Assembly (NCBI RefSeq): GCF_003555545.1
Contig: NZ_CP032157.1
Span: forward strand, 7,754,546 to 7,818,545
Reading direction: 5' to 3'
DNA: 64,000 bases
Source of the DNA: Paraflavitalea soli
Lineage (GTDB): Bacteria; Bacteroidota; Bacteroidia; Chitinophagales; Chitinophagaceae
Below are positions 1-9,441 of the stretch, in pieces. Both the position numbers and the translations under genes were made by a program. The notes under the pieces were generated by a model that was not told where the DNA came from, did not search any database, and worked only from the letters and a program-made list of their open reading frames with translations. Each line of letters begins with the position of its first letter. The stretch's first letter is position 1.

Positions 1-2
1 TA

Positions 3-1991
3 TTGATCGGTTTCTCTCAAACCCATTTGAGCGGAACTGGCATCGGTGACCTGGCCGATGTACTCATCATGCCTTATACCGGCACGATTAAAACAGACAA
101 AGGCATAGAGAAAACCCCCGGTAGCGGCTACGCCTCCCGGTATAGCCACAGCACCGAAAAGGCAAAGCCTGGTTATTATGTAGTGACTTTAGCCGATTAC
201 AATGTTAAGGTAGAGCTTACCGCTACAGAGCGCGTGGCTTTCCACCAATACCATTTCCCCGCAGGCAAAGAGGCCCATGTGATCATCGACCTGAAGGAAG
301 GCATTAATGATCAGACCACAGACAGCTATATCAGAAAGATTGATGAATACACACTCCTGGGCCGTCGTTTTTCCAAAGGATGGGCAAAAGACCAGTGGCT
401 CTACTTTGCCATCCGCTCTTCCTTACCCCTTAGCCAGTTCAACGTATACGACAATAACCAGGCCTTGCAGACCGATAGCGGTAGGGGCAAAGCCATCAAA
501 GGCCTGATCAGTTTCGACAAAGCCCCTGCTACGCTCCAGCTGAAAGTGAGCATTTCACCCGTCAGCCCCGAAAATGCACTGGCCAATATAACTGCCGAGC
601 TACCCCATTGGAATTTTAGTAAAGTAGCAAAAGCTGCCGATGATAAGTGGAACAAAGAACTGTCCCGCATCAGCATACAGTCCAAAAGTCAAAAGGACAA
701 AAGGATATTCTACACCGCCCTCTTCCATACCATGATCAACCCGGCCTTGTTCAATGACCACAATGGCGATTTTCGGGGTGCCGACAAGAAAGTATATACA
801 GGTTCGAAGTTTCAGAATTACTCCGTATTCTCCCTGTGGGATACTTACCGCGCTACCAATCCTTTGTTTACACTCACCCATCCTGAGAGAGTAAGCGACA
901 TGATGAATACCATGCTGGCTATTTATCAGCAGCAGGGCAAACTGCCCATCTGGCACCTCATGGGCAATGAGACCGGTACCATGGTAGGCATCAGCAGTCT
1001 GCAGGTAATAGCCGAAGCATACCTGAAAGGCATCAGGGGGTACGACATAGAGAAAATGTACGAAGCTATAAAGGCCACAGCTATGTCCGATTCCCTGGGC
1101 ATGATGTATGTAAAGAATTTTCAACCCATTCCTTCCGATAAGTCGGCCCGTGCCGTGGCCAGGGCATTGGAATATAGCATCAGTGATGGCAGCATTGCCC
1201 TCCTGGCCCAGGCCCTGGGCAAGACCGCCGACTATGAATATTTTTCAAAACGTGCCCAGAACTACAAACTTTACTTTGATCCTGCCCATCAATTCTTCAA
1301 AGGAAAATTATCCGATGGTTCCTGGAAACCCACCTTCGATCCCATCAAATCATACAAACCCTGGGCCGATGATTATGCCGAAGGCAACGCCTGGCAATAC
1401 CTATGGCTGGTACCTCATGATATAGCCGGATTGGAAAAGTTATTGGGTGGCAGGGAAACATTCATCAAAAGATTGGATACCTTCTTTACCCTCGTACCGC
1501 CCCATGATCCCCATGCCCTCGTCGATCTTACCGGCCTCATCGGTCAGTATGCCCATGGCAATGAACCCAGCCACCACATCACTTATCTGTATTCCATGGT
1601 AGGGCAGCCAGAGAAAACCGCAGAAAAAGTGCGGCACATCATGAAAGACATGTACCACGATCAGCCCGATGGGATCATTGGCAACGAAGATTGCGGGCAG
1701 ATGTCTGCCTGGTATATCTTCTCTTCCATGGGTTTCTATCCCGTATTTCCTGCTTCAGGAAAATACGTTCTCGGAAGCCCCCTCTTTGATAAGATCACCC
1801 TTAATTTACCTGCAGGAAAAAAGTTTACTATAGAAGCTGTTAATAATAGTCCTGAAAATATCTATATTCAACGCGTGGAATGGAATGGCAAACCGTATAC
1901 CAGCACCTGCCTCCTGCACAGCAATATCCTGCAAGGCGGTGTGCTGAAAATACAGATGGGCAACAAACCCAATAGCCAGTGGGGAAGATAG
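3..1991 (+). CDS. GH92 alpha-mannosidase, 5' truncated
   Basis: Family GH92 enzymes are calcium-dependent exo-alpha-mannosidases, usually exported, that trim N-glycans or other mannosides. The visible 662 residues open in the middle of the N-terminal beta-sandwich (FSQTHLSGTG), so the true start and signal peptide lie outside the window. The catalytic (alpha/alpha)6 part shows the family signatures SLWDTYRATNP, WHLMGNETG, YAEGNAWQYLW, GNEPSHH (about residue 519) and GNEDCGQMSAW (about residue 560), and the C-terminal sandwich follows. It is the first of four same-strand carbohydrate-active genes. The family is clear from the motifs. The exact linkage cleaved cannot be read from the sequence. 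Confidence 0.93.
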   Translation: MIGFSQTHLSGTGIGDLADVLIMPYTGTIKTDKGIEKTPGSGYASRYSHSTEKAKPGYYVVTLADYNVKVELTATERVAFHQYHFPAGKEAHVIIDLKEGINDQTTDSYIRKIDEYTLLGRRFSKGWAKDQWLYFAIRSSLPLSQFNVYDNNQALQTDSGRGKAIKGLISFDKAPATLQLKVSISPVSPENALANITAELPHWNFSKVAKAADDKWNKELSRISIQSKSQKDKRIFYTALFHTMINPALFNDHNGDFRGADKKVYTGSKFQNYSVFSLWDTYRATNPLFTLTHPERVSDMMNTMLAIYQQQGKLPIWHLMGNETGTMVGISSLQVIAEAYLKGIRGYDIEKMYEAIKATAMSDSLGMMYVKNFQPIPSDKSARAVARALEYSISDGSIALLAQALGKTADYEYFSKRAQNYKLYFDPAHQFFKGKLSDGSWKPTFDPIKSYKPWADDYAEGNAWQYLWLVPHDIAGLEKLLGGRETFIKRLDTFFTLVPPHDPHALVDLTGLIGQYAHGNEPSHHITYLYSMVGQPEKTAEKVRHIMKDMYHDQPDGIIGNEDCGQMSAWYIFSSMGFYPVFPASGKYVLGSPLFDKITLNLPAGKKFTIEAVNNSPENIYIQRVEWNGKPYTSTCLLHSNILQGGVLKIQMGNKPNSQWGR

Positions 1992-2021
1992 GATGCTCTT
2001 GGCAGCCTGAGCTTGACGGCT

Positions 2022-2109
2022 GTCAGCCTGAGCCTGTCGAAGCCGTCTGAAGGGTGGGTCGCCCTTTCGGGGCGGCTCACCCTTCAGACGGCTCACCCTG
2101 ATCTAAAGG
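2022..2109 (+). repeat. Composite intergenic palindromic repeat (copy 1)
   Basis: A CTGAGCCTGTCGAAGCCG box leads into a long hairpin at 2043-2091 with arms CCGTCTGAAGGGTG / CACCCTTCAGACGG and the core GGTGGGTCGCC / GGCGGCTCACC, then CTGATCTAAAGG. The same three parts recur at 45048-45117. The core also occurs at 2234, 15401 and 63059. It fills much of the 320-nt gap between the GH92 and GH43 genes, which also holds a small palindrome at 2171-2187 (TCCCGCAACAGGCGGGA). Confidence 0.8.
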
Positions 2110-2233
2110 AACCTGTCGAAGGCGTCTAAAGGAGCTTGTTGAAAGAGTATGCTGGCCCCTTTAGAGCTTGTCCCGCAACAGGCGGGAGGCAATCCTCCAC
2201 GAGGTTGTGCGCTAAAGAAGCCTGTCGAGGGAT

Positions 2234-2278
2234 TTGAGTAAGGTGGGTTGCCCTCAAAGGGCGGCTCACCTTACTCAA
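2234..2278 (+). repeat. Palindromic repeat (copy 2)
   Basis: The arms TTGAGTAAGGTGGGTTGCCCT and AGGGCGGCTCACCTTACTCAA form a stem of about 21 bp in which the only imperfect pairs are G-U wobbles on the + strand RNA. It ends 34 nt before the GH43 start and has no T-run, so it reads as a dispersed repeat rather than a standard terminator. Confidence 0.78.
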
Positions 2279-2312
2279 CGAATGACCACTTAATGTTAAA
2301 AAGGTAGTACGT

Positions 2313-3905
2313 ATGCAGTTCCGGAACCTTTGCTCCATAGTTGTTTGCTTGTTATTGACAAGCGGTCTCCAGCGCACCTACGCTGCCGGAAACAATATTC
2401 CGGCAGACACCCTGGAGCGCACCGTCTACACCAACCCCGTCATCCCCGGCGACTTTGCCGATCCTTCAGTCATAAAAGTAGGCGATACCTTCTATGCTAT
2501 CGGCACCTCTTCCGAATGGGCGCCCCATTTTCCTTTGTTCACTTCCACAGACCTCGTGAACTGGAAACAAGTAGGCTATATATTCAACAAACAACCAGCC
2601 TGGACAACTTCCTCCTTTTGGGCGCCTGAACTGTTCTACCACAACAACACTTTCTATGTATATTATGTAGCCAGAAGAAAAAGTGATAATAAATCCTTTA
2701 TTGGTGTGGCTACGTCCAAAGATCCCCTGAAAGGATTTACCGATCACGGCGTGATCATCGAACATGGCAACGAAGCCATCGATGCATTTGTGCTCAACGA
2801 CAATGGCACCCTCTACATGACCTTCAAAGCCTATGGCCTCGACAAGCGGCCCATCGAAATACTGGCCTGTAAGTTATCTGCCGATGGATTGAAAAAAGAA
2901 GGCGACTACTTTAGCTTGTTGCGCGATGATGCCCGGCAGGGAATGGAGGGCCAGGCATTAATGAAATGGAACAATTATTATTACCTGTTTTACTCCGCCG
3001 GTGGTTGTTGCGGACTTAAATGTAGTTACAATGTAAGGGTGGCCAGGGCTACTACCATACAGGGGCCTTACGTGAACTACGAAGGCAACCCCCTGCTTAG
3101 CGAAAACGACAACTGGAAATGCCCGGGCCATGGTACATTCGTACAAACCGTCCCTGGCCAATTCTATTATTTGTACCATGCCTACAGCAAAAAGGATGAT
3201 GTATTTACCGGCAGGCAGGGTATGCTCGATGAGCTCGTTTGGAATGAATATACAGGCTGGCCCCTCTTTAAAAATGCTAAAGCTCCTTCAGCCAACGTGC
3301 CGGAGCCGGTTGATAATGTCCGTCAGGCAAGCAGCCGCTATATGCAGGATGAGTTCAGTACTGCCAAACTACCGTTGTATTGGCAATGGGATTTCAGACA
3401 TACCACACCTGTCACCACACTGAAAGGAGGCTACCTGTACCTGTCTGGTAACACTGATACCAGCAATCATGCCGGCACAGCTTTAACCCTGCGTCCTGTA
3501 TCCGGAAATTATGAACTCAATACCAAAGTGGTCAACAGCAATGCTTCCCTCAAAGGACTGGTACTATATGGGGATGCCAACCAGGCCGTGGGCATTGGTG
3601 TTGTGGGCAATAAAGTGCAATTGTGGGAAGTAAAGAACAACCAGCGAAAGATATTGGCAGAAGCCACCTTAAAGCAATCAACCACCCATTTGCGGATGCT
3701 GGTAAGCGAAGGCTATCAATGCCGCTTCTTCTGGAGTAGGGAAGGTACCGGCTTTTATGAACTGAAAGCTGGCGATCAACCATATTACGATGGCCGTCAC
3801 CTGCCACCCTGGGACCGCAGCCCCCGGCCGGGATTATTGCATTATGGCAACAACAAAGCTCCCGCCGCCTTCGACTACTTCAACATTGGATACACTGATA
3901 AATAA
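2313..3905 (+). CDS. GH43 family glycoside hydrolase
   Basis: This is a predicted exported beta-xylosidase or alpha-L-arabinofuranosidase-type enzyme acting on hemicellulose side chains. A signal peptide spans about residues 1-24. The five-bladed propeller starts at YTNPVIPGDFADPSV. The expected catalytic triad is visible: D50 in FADPSV (base), D157 in AIDAF (pKa modulator) and E212 in GMEGQA (general acid). From about residue 340 a beta-sandwich of the concanavalin-A-like type found at the C-terminus of many GH43 enzymes follows. It is 530 residues long and complete. It lies between GH92 and GH2 on the same strand, consistent with one saccharolytic locus, although gaps of 320 and 520 nt full of repeats argue against one tight operon. 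Substrate specificity is not resolved. Confidence 0.92.
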   Translation: MQFRNLCSIVVCLLLTSGLQRTYAAGNNIPADTLERTVYTNPVIPGDFADPSVIKVGDTFYAIGTSSEWAPHFPLFTSTDLVNWKQVGYIFNKQPAWTTSSFWAPELFYHNNTFYVYYVARRKSDNKSFIGVATSKDPLKGFTDHGVIIEHGNEAIDAFVLNDNGTLYMTFKAYGLDKRPIEILACKLSADGLKKEGDYFSLLRDDARQGMEGQALMKWNNYYYLFYSAGGCCGLKCSYNVRVARATTIQGPYVNYEGNPLLSENDNWKCPGHGTFVQTVPGQFYYLYHAYSKKDDVFTGRQGMLDELVWNEYTGWPLFKNAKAPSANVPEPVDNVRQASSRYMQDEFSTAKLPLYWQWDFRHTTPVTTLKGGYLYLSGNTDTSNHAGTALTLRPVSGNYELNTKVVNSNASLKGLVLYGDANQAVGIGVVGNKVQLWEVKNNQRKILAEATLKQSTTHLRMLVSEGYQCRFFWSREGTGFYELKAGDQPYYDGRHLPPWDRSPRPGLLHYGNNKAPAAFDYFNIGYTDK

Positions 3906-3970
3906 AAAGCACGCCAGTCTTCTAACGAAGGAAAGCCTCTATCCGAAGCGAAGGCCCCTCACTTTTTCAC

Positions 3971-4116
3971 GTTTTGCCATTTCGAATGCAACGTATCCTC
4001 CTTGTCATTCGAACGGAGAATACTCCTCCAAGGTTGTCATGTTGAACGGAGAATAATCCTCCAACGTTGTCATTTCGAACGCAGCGAAGCGGAGTGAGAA
4101 ATCTGCTATCGAAGCA
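3971..4116 (+). repeat. Imperfect tandem repeat, about 33-nt period
   Basis: Four diverged units begin near 3972, 4002, 4035 and 4068. Each carries a variant of TTGTCATTTCGAACGGAG followed by AATAATCCTCCAA. The last unit runs into CGCAGCGAAGCGGAGTGAG and AAATCTGCTATCGAAGC, which recurs at 56590-56672. No coding potential is evident. It lies in the 520-nt gap between the GH43 and GH2 genes. Confidence 0.7.
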
Positions 4117-4129
4117 AACGTCGAAGCAA

Positions 4130-4240
4130 AAGACTGCCGACTGCCGCCTCCTCGAAGCAAGCGCATTGCCGATTGCCGACTGCCGATTGCCGACTCGCCC
4201 TACCTGCTAAAAGCTAACAGCTAATACCTAACTCCTAATT
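4130..4240 (+). repeat. Low-complexity GCCGATT and GCTAA-type repeats
   Basis: 4130-4197 is a run of near-identical short units (GCCGATTGCCGACTGCCGAT), and 4204-4240 is a second run of the type AAAGCTAACAGCTAATACC. The first type recurs at 56557-56586 and the second at 10331-10369. The remainder up to 4427 shows TTGCAAGTG at 4373 and TTAACTTTA near 4397, a weak promoter candidate for the GH2 gene. Confidence 0.65.
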
Positions 4241-4427
4241 TATTTCCTCCATTAAGCATTTATTAACCCTTCTGTTAATCCTCCAACCCTTACTTGCACC
4301 TAAACGCTTTTACGCGGAAGCTTTTCCAGGCCGTCCGCTGTTTTGTAATGGGTTTAACAAGGTGGACCGTCTTGCAAGTGTACGGCCCATCTTCCCTTTT
4401 AACTTTATAAACTGAGATCACACAAGC

Positions 4428-7400
4428 ATGAAAATAATGAACACCCCGTACCGCTCCCTATGCCTCGCGATTGCCATGTTGCCATTGATCAGCCCCGCAC
4501 AACACCTCGAGTACAAAGAAGTATTCGCCCCCACCGAAAGCTGGGTAAAAGCCCAGGAAAAACCATTCCGCCAGGACCTTTGCCTCAATGGCTCGTGGCA
4601 GTTCCAGCCAGTGCCATTGCCGGCTGGCTTCAAAGAAGGCATCGACAAGGTGCCCACCCTCACTGCTGTCAATACCGATGCCTGGGAAAAGACACCCATC
4701 CGCATCCCTTCTCCCTGGAATGTCAACTCCTTCGCCGATAAGAATGCACAGGGAGGTGACTTCCGCACCTATCCCAGTTATCCCGCAGGCTGGGAAAATG
4801 CCAAAATGGGATGGCTCAGGAAAAAGTTCACCGTACCCGCCGGTTGGAAAGGCCAGCGTATGCAACTGCATTTTGAAGCGATAGCGGGCGATGCAGAGAT
4901 CATTGTCAATGGAAAGAAGACCGGCAACCACTTCGGTATCTTCCTGCCTTTCGATATCGACGTTACCGAAGCCATTATACCGGGCAAGGAAAATGAATTG
5001 CTGGTAGGCGTACGCAAAGCATCCTTGTTCGATAAAAGAAGCGATTATGGCCGCCGCACTTACCAGGCAGGTTCTTTTTGGGGCCAGCACATCGCCGGCA
5101 TCTGGCAGGATGTTTACCTCGTAGCCCTTCCCCCCGTGCATGTAGCTGATGTATACGTGAACCCCAAAGTAGCAGCCAACCTGCTCGAAGCTGAATTGAC
5201 CGTAGTAAATGAAGGCGCCGCCGATGCCACCATCACCCTTTCCGGAAAAGTGTTTCCCTGGATGGCGGCAACTGCCACCTTATCTGCCAAACCTGCTTTG
5301 GAAATAAAACCCGTTACCATCAAGGTGTCCGCTCATGGCCAGGTCAAAACTACCATAGTGGCTAACGTACAAGGTCAGCTTAAATATTGGTCGCCCCAAT
5401 CACCCCAGCTTTATGGCCTCGTAGTACAAACCATCAGCAATCGAAAGATCATTGACAACAAATATACCCGCTTCGGATGGCGGCAGGTAACCCTCAAAGA
5501 CGATAAGGTATTGCTCAATGGAGCAGCCATCACCATGCGGGGCGATTCCTGGCACTTCCTGGGCATTCCACAAATGACCCGGCGTTATGCAGCCGCCTGG
5601 TACAAGGCCATGCGCGATGCAAATCTCAATGCAGTGCGTTTGCACGCGCAGCCTTATCCTTCTTTTTATCTCGACGTAGCCGATGAAATGGGCATCCTCG
5701 TATTGGATGAGACAGCCGTATGGGCCAGTGATGGCGGACCCAAACTCAATGATCCTGCCTACTGGCAGGATAGCAGGACCCATTTGAGTGAACTCATCCT
5801 GCGCGATCGTAACCACCCAAGCGTATTTGGCTGGAGCGTATCCAATGAGGTAATGCCCATCGTGCGCGGTGTTATGCGCAATCCCCCTGGTATGAAAGAT
5901 ACCCTGGTGAAGTATTACAGCGTATGGGCCGATATATGCCGCCAGCTCGATCCTTCCCGTCAATGGATCTCTGCCGATGGAGAAGACGATGGAGAAGGAC
6001 ATTTGCCTGTGTATATTGTGCACTATGGTGGTTTCGATGCCATGAACCGCGCAAAGAAAAGTGGTAAACCCTGGGGGGTAGGAGAAGCCGGAATGGCTTA
6101 CTATGGCACACCCGAACAAGTAGCGGCTACCAATGGCGATCGTGCCTATGAAGATTTCAAGGGCCGTATGGAAGGCGTGGCCGCCTCATCCTATCAATCA
6201 CTCATCGCCCAGAAGGAAAGGAATGCTGTATACCAAAGCGTTTTCAACATGGTATGGTACGGGCTCACCCCTGTGCCCTTTGGTATGAAGGATATAACCA
6301 GGCCGCCTACATTGGAAGATGGTGTGTATTTCACCCACTTCAAAGAAGGCCAGCCCGGCGTACAACCCGAGCGCCTCGGTCCTTATTGCTCTACTCTCAA
6401 CCCTGGTTATGATCGCGGCTTACCATTGTACACTACCTGGCCTTTGTTCGACGCCATACGCGATGCAGCGGCAAATAAAGTTGTCAGCAAATGGATGGCG
6501 CCAAAGCCCGCTACTCCAGCTGCTCCTGTTGTGAAACCGGTACAATCTGTACAGGTATTGGCAGGTGAAGGTGGTACTTTGGCAACAGCCCTCAAACAAA
6601 CCGGTGTTTTATTCACCAAAGATATAAAGGACCCAATACCCCAACTCCTCTTCATTGATGGCGCTCATCCACCTGTAGCCGATAGCCGCGACATCATAGA
6701 AAAAGTAACCAATAATGGAGGCACCGTAGTGGTATGGGGAGTAAGCAACGATAAGTTAAGCGCTTTGAATCAACTCCTGCCCGCACCGTTGATCGTCACA
6801 GACCGTACAGCCACCTCATTGGTGAAATTCAGCCAATCATCCGTTGCTCATATTAAATTCACCGATCCACTCGATAGCATTGTTGGGGGCATCAGTTTGG
6901 CCGATCTATACTTTTCAGAATTGCGCCCCGCCGAGATCACTACACAAGGCATGAGTGGTGCCCTCGTACAGCAAAGCCGTGTGTTGTTGAGAGCCGCCCC
7001 CACAGATTGGCCAAAGTGGAATAAACAACCCGAATATGCGAAAACCGGCATGGTGCTGCGGTCCGGGCTGGAAGCAAAACCTGCCGGCGCAGTCCTTATC
7101 GCAAAGAGGATGGGGAAGGGGCGCTTGGTCGTAACTACCTTACCAGCTGCGCCACGCCTGGCCAAAGCAGAGAAAACCATTCGCATGCTCCTGGCCAATC
7201 TGGGCACGCCACTCGGCACCGGCAGCGATGCAGGTAAACCATTGTTGAAAGGCGGCGGCATCGTTCGTACATTGTTGTCTGGTACTTACCCCATAACATC
7301 CTTACAGGAAGCGGCTGATAAAAACTTCATTGACCCCGCCGCCGGCGATGCCATCAAATTGAATGCAACAGTCGATGCCAAACCCTGGACCCTCTTGTAT

Positions 7401-7787
7401 GAGGAGAGCGGCCTGGTAGATTTTGCCAAAGCAAAAATGGATGGCCCCAAAAACAACGCCGTAGCTTATCTTAGTTTTTGGGTATCCAGCCCAAGGGCCC
7501 TCGACGACCTGCTTATTGAGCCCAATATACCCATCGTAAATATGGAAGTAGCTGCCGATGATGCCGTACAGGTATGGCTCAATGGAAAAAGGATCATCAA
7601 CAATATCCGCAATGGCGATATCGACAATGGAAAAGCAAAAGCTGATGCACTCAAGTTGCACCAGGGTTGGAACCACTTCCTCATCAAAGTCATTCAGCTG
7701 GGTGGCGAATGGAAGTTTACCGGAAGGCTCACCAGCAACCAACCCGATTTCCTGGCCGATCTGGAATCTGCCTTGCAAAAACCTTAA
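4428..7787 (+). CDS. GH2 family glycoside hydrolase with C-terminal extension
   Basis: A predicted exported exo-glycosidase of family GH2 (beta-galactosidase, beta-mannosidase or beta-glucuronidase type). The N-terminal signal peptide ends near SPAQ, and the first Met (4428) or the one at codon 4 could start it. Domains in order are a sugar-binding jelly roll (about 40-235; SPWNVNSF, GWLRKKF, IIVNGKKTG), an immunoglobulin-like sandwich (about 235-345) and a TIM barrel. The acid/base E474 sits in WSVSNE after RDRNHPSVFGW, and the likely nucleophile is E553 in GVGEAG. After about residue 690 there is a 430-residue extension ending in a module with VQVWLNGKRI, resembling a sugar-binding jelly roll. 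The total of 1119 residues is long for the family. The following esterase begins 24 nt after the stop, so the two are probably co-transcribed. Confidence 0.9.
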   Translation: MKIMNTPYRSLCLAIAMLPLISPAQHLEYKEVFAPTESWVKAQEKPFRQDLCLNGSWQFQPVPLPAGFKEGIDKVPTLTAVNTDAWEKTPIRIPSPWNVNSFADKNAQGGDFRTYPSYPAGWENAKMGWLRKKFTVPAGWKGQRMQLHFEAIAGDAEIIVNGKKTGNHFGIFLPFDIDVTEAIIPGKENELLVGVRKASLFDKRSDYGRRTYQAGSFWGQHIAGIWQDVYLVALPPVHVADVYVNPKVAANLLEAELTVVNEGAADATITLSGKVFPWMAATATLSAKPALEIKPVTIKVSAHGQVKTTIVANVQGQLKYWSPQSPQLYGLVVQTISNRKIIDNKYTRFGWRQVTLKDDKVLLNGAAITMRGDSWHFLGIPQMTRRYAAAWYKAMRDANLNAVRLHAQPYPSFYLDVADEMGILVLDETAVWASDGGPKLNDPAYWQDSRTHLSELILRDRNHPSVFGWSVSNEVMPIVRGVMRNPPGMKDTLVKYYSVWADICRQLDPSRQWISADGEDDGEGHLPVYIVHYGGFDAMNRAKKSGKPWGVGEAGMAYYGTPEQVAATNGDRAYEDFKGRMEGVAASSYQSLIAQKERNAVYQSVFNMVWYGLTPVPFGMKDITRPPTLEDGVYFTHFKEGQPGVQPERLGPYCSTLNPGYDRGLPLYTTWPLFDAIRDAAANKVVSKWMAPKPATPAAPVVKPVQSVQVLAGEGGTLATALKQTGVLFTKDIKDPIPQLLFIDGAHPPVADSRDIIEKVTNNGGTVVVWGVSNDKLSALNQLLPAPLIVTDRTATSLVKFSQSSVAHIKFTDPLDSIVGGISLADLYFSELRPAEITTQGMSGALVQQSRVLLRAAPTDWPKWNKQPEYAKTGMVLRSGLEAKPAGAVLIAKRMGKGRLVVTTLPAAPRLAKAEKTIRMLLANLGTPLGTGSDAGKPLLKGGGIVRTLLSGTYPITSLQEAADKNFIDPAAGDAIKLNATVDAKPWTLLYEESGLVDFAKAKMDGPKNNAVAYLSFWVSSPRALDDLLIEPNIPIVNMEVAADDAVQVWLNGKRIINNIRNGDIDNGKAKADALKLHQGWNHFLIKVIQLGGEWKFTGRLTSNQPDFLADLESALQKP

Positions 7788-7811
7788 TTGTACTATCTCC
7801 AACCCTATAAT

Positions 7812-9422
7812 ATGATCATCAAAATGAAACATATCCTCCTGCTGGCAATTACCTGCTGTTTATCCTCTTTATTGTCAAAGGCCCAATTGAAATTGCCCGC
7901 CATCATCAGCGATAATATGGTATTGCAAAGCGACATCCGTGTTCCCATCTGGGGCAGTGCACTACCAGGAGAAAAGGTCCGCATTTCCTTCAAGGGAAAA
8001 ACCTTTACCGCTACCACCGGCAGCGATAGTACCTGGCTGGTAAAGCTGGGCACTTACCCCGCGGGTGGGCCTTATGAAATGAAGGTAAAAGGCAACAACG
8101 AAGAGAAGATCATATCCAATATCTGGATAGGCGAAGTATGGCTGGCCTCCGGCCAATCCAATATGGAATTTGGTATCCAGAAAGACAGCCGTGGGGCTGA
8201 AGCCATCGCCAATGCTACAGACTCACTCATCCATTTTTTCTATGTGCCCATGGCTGCCTCCCTCACCAGGCAGAAAGACATAGCACCCGTACCCAATGGT
8301 TCCCTCAATGGTAAGTGGATCGTTTGTTCCCCTGAAGTGATGGCCGCCAAATGGGCCTGGAATGGATTCTCTGCACCCGCTTATTACTTTGCACAACAGA
8401 TACGCAAAACCACCAACACGCCCGTAGGAATGATCGGCAGTTACAAGGGCGGCACCCCCGCACAAGCCTGGACAAGCGTAGAAGGACTTCAACAGGATAC
8501 TGCATTGGCGCGCCACATAAAAAAGCGGCAGGAAATCATCAACAATTACGAAACCGTACAAAAAGAGTATCCCCAAAAGCAGGCTGCCTTTCAGGAAGCC
8601 AATAAGAAATGGCTGACAGATTCTATAGGCCCAAGACCACAGCCACCTGTAGCACCCAATGGAGGATTTGGTGCTCCGACCAATCTGTTCCATGCCATGA
8701 TAGCCCCGCTGATCCCCTATGCAATGAAAGGTGTGATCTGGTACCAGGGTGAAAGTAATGGCGATCGCCTCTCCGATGCCCTGGAATATGAAACCTTATT
8801 CCCGCGTATGATCAAAGATTGGCGCCAGCAATGGGGGCAGGGCAATTTTCCTTTCCTCTTTGTACAGCTTACCAGTCACAGGCCTGCGGCCAAAACCCCG
8901 TCCGAAGGCAATTGGGCCTGGGTACGTGAGGCTCAGCAGAAAACCCTTGCTTTACCCAATACCGGCATGGCCGTAACCACCGATATTGGTGATGCAAGAG
9001 ATATACATCCTACCAATAAGCTCGATGTGGGGCTGCGATTGGCCCTCGCTGCAAAGGCCATTGTCTATCGGCAATCACTGGTATATGAAGGCCCCGTTTA
9101 TCAATCCATGCAGGTAAAGGGAAATGAAATACACATACAATTTAAGAATGCCGGAGACGGGCTACGGATCAAAACCGATACCATAATGTCCCAGGCGCCC
9201 TCCTTGAGTGGCTTTGGCATAGCAGCAGCCGATGGGAAATTTGTATGGGCCAAAGCCCGTATAGAAGGGAAGAAGATAATTGTGTCCAGCGATGAGGTCA
9301 AAGATCCCGTAGCAGTTCGTTACAACTGGGCCGATAATCCACCCGGTAATCTTATTAATAACATTGGCCTGCCTGCTGCTCCCTTCCGCACCGACAACTG
9401 GCCGGCCTCACCAGGTAAATGA
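7812..9422 (+). CDS. Sialate O-acetylesterase-like SGNH hydrolase
   Basis: A predicted secreted carbohydrate esterase removing O-acetyl groups from sialic acid or polysaccharides. The ATG at 7812 (or 7824) opens a clean signal peptide ending near SKAQ; an in-frame TTG at 7788 directly after the GH2 stop would only add a hydrophilic tail. The mature protein opens with LKLPAIISDNMVLQ, typical of this family, followed by a sandwich domain. Block I serine S116 is in GQSNME, block III-like GVIWYQGESN follows, and the DxH pair D397/H399 is in DARDIHPTNK. At 536 residues it is complete. It follows GH2 closely. The family is secure, and the real substrate (sialic acid or acetylated xylan/mannan) is open. 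Confidence 0.88.
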   Translation: MIIKMKHILLLAITCCLSSLLSKAQLKLPAIISDNMVLQSDIRVPIWGSALPGEKVRISFKGKTFTATTGSDSTWLVKLGTYPAGGPYEMKVKGNNEEKIISNIWIGEVWLASGQSNMEFGIQKDSRGAEAIANATDSLIHFFYVPMAASLTRQKDIAPVPNGSLNGKWIVCSPEVMAAKWAWNGFSAPAYYFAQQIRKTTNTPVGMIGSYKGGTPAQAWTSVEGLQQDTALARHIKKRQEIINNYETVQKEYPQKQAAFQEANKKWLTDSIGPRPQPPVAPNGGFGAPTNLFHAMIAPLIPYAMKGVIWYQGESNGDRLSDALEYETLFPRMIKDWRQQWGQGNFPFLFVQLTSHRPAAKTPSEGNWAWVREAQQKTLALPNTGMAVTTDIGDARDIHPTNKLDVGLRLALAAKAIVYRQSLVYEGPVYQSMQVKGNEIHIQFKNAGDGLRIKTDTIMSQAPSLSGFGIAAADGKFVWAKARIEGKKIIVSSDEVKDPVAVRYNWADNPPGNLINNIGLPAAPFRTDNWPASPGK

Positions 9423-9441
9423 TCGCTCAAACACAAGCTCG

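Noticed and set aside
600-1124. Long open frame antisense to the GH92 gene
   Set aside because: The opposite strand carries conserved GH92 motifs through the whole stretch, and the antisense product looks unlike any protein family.
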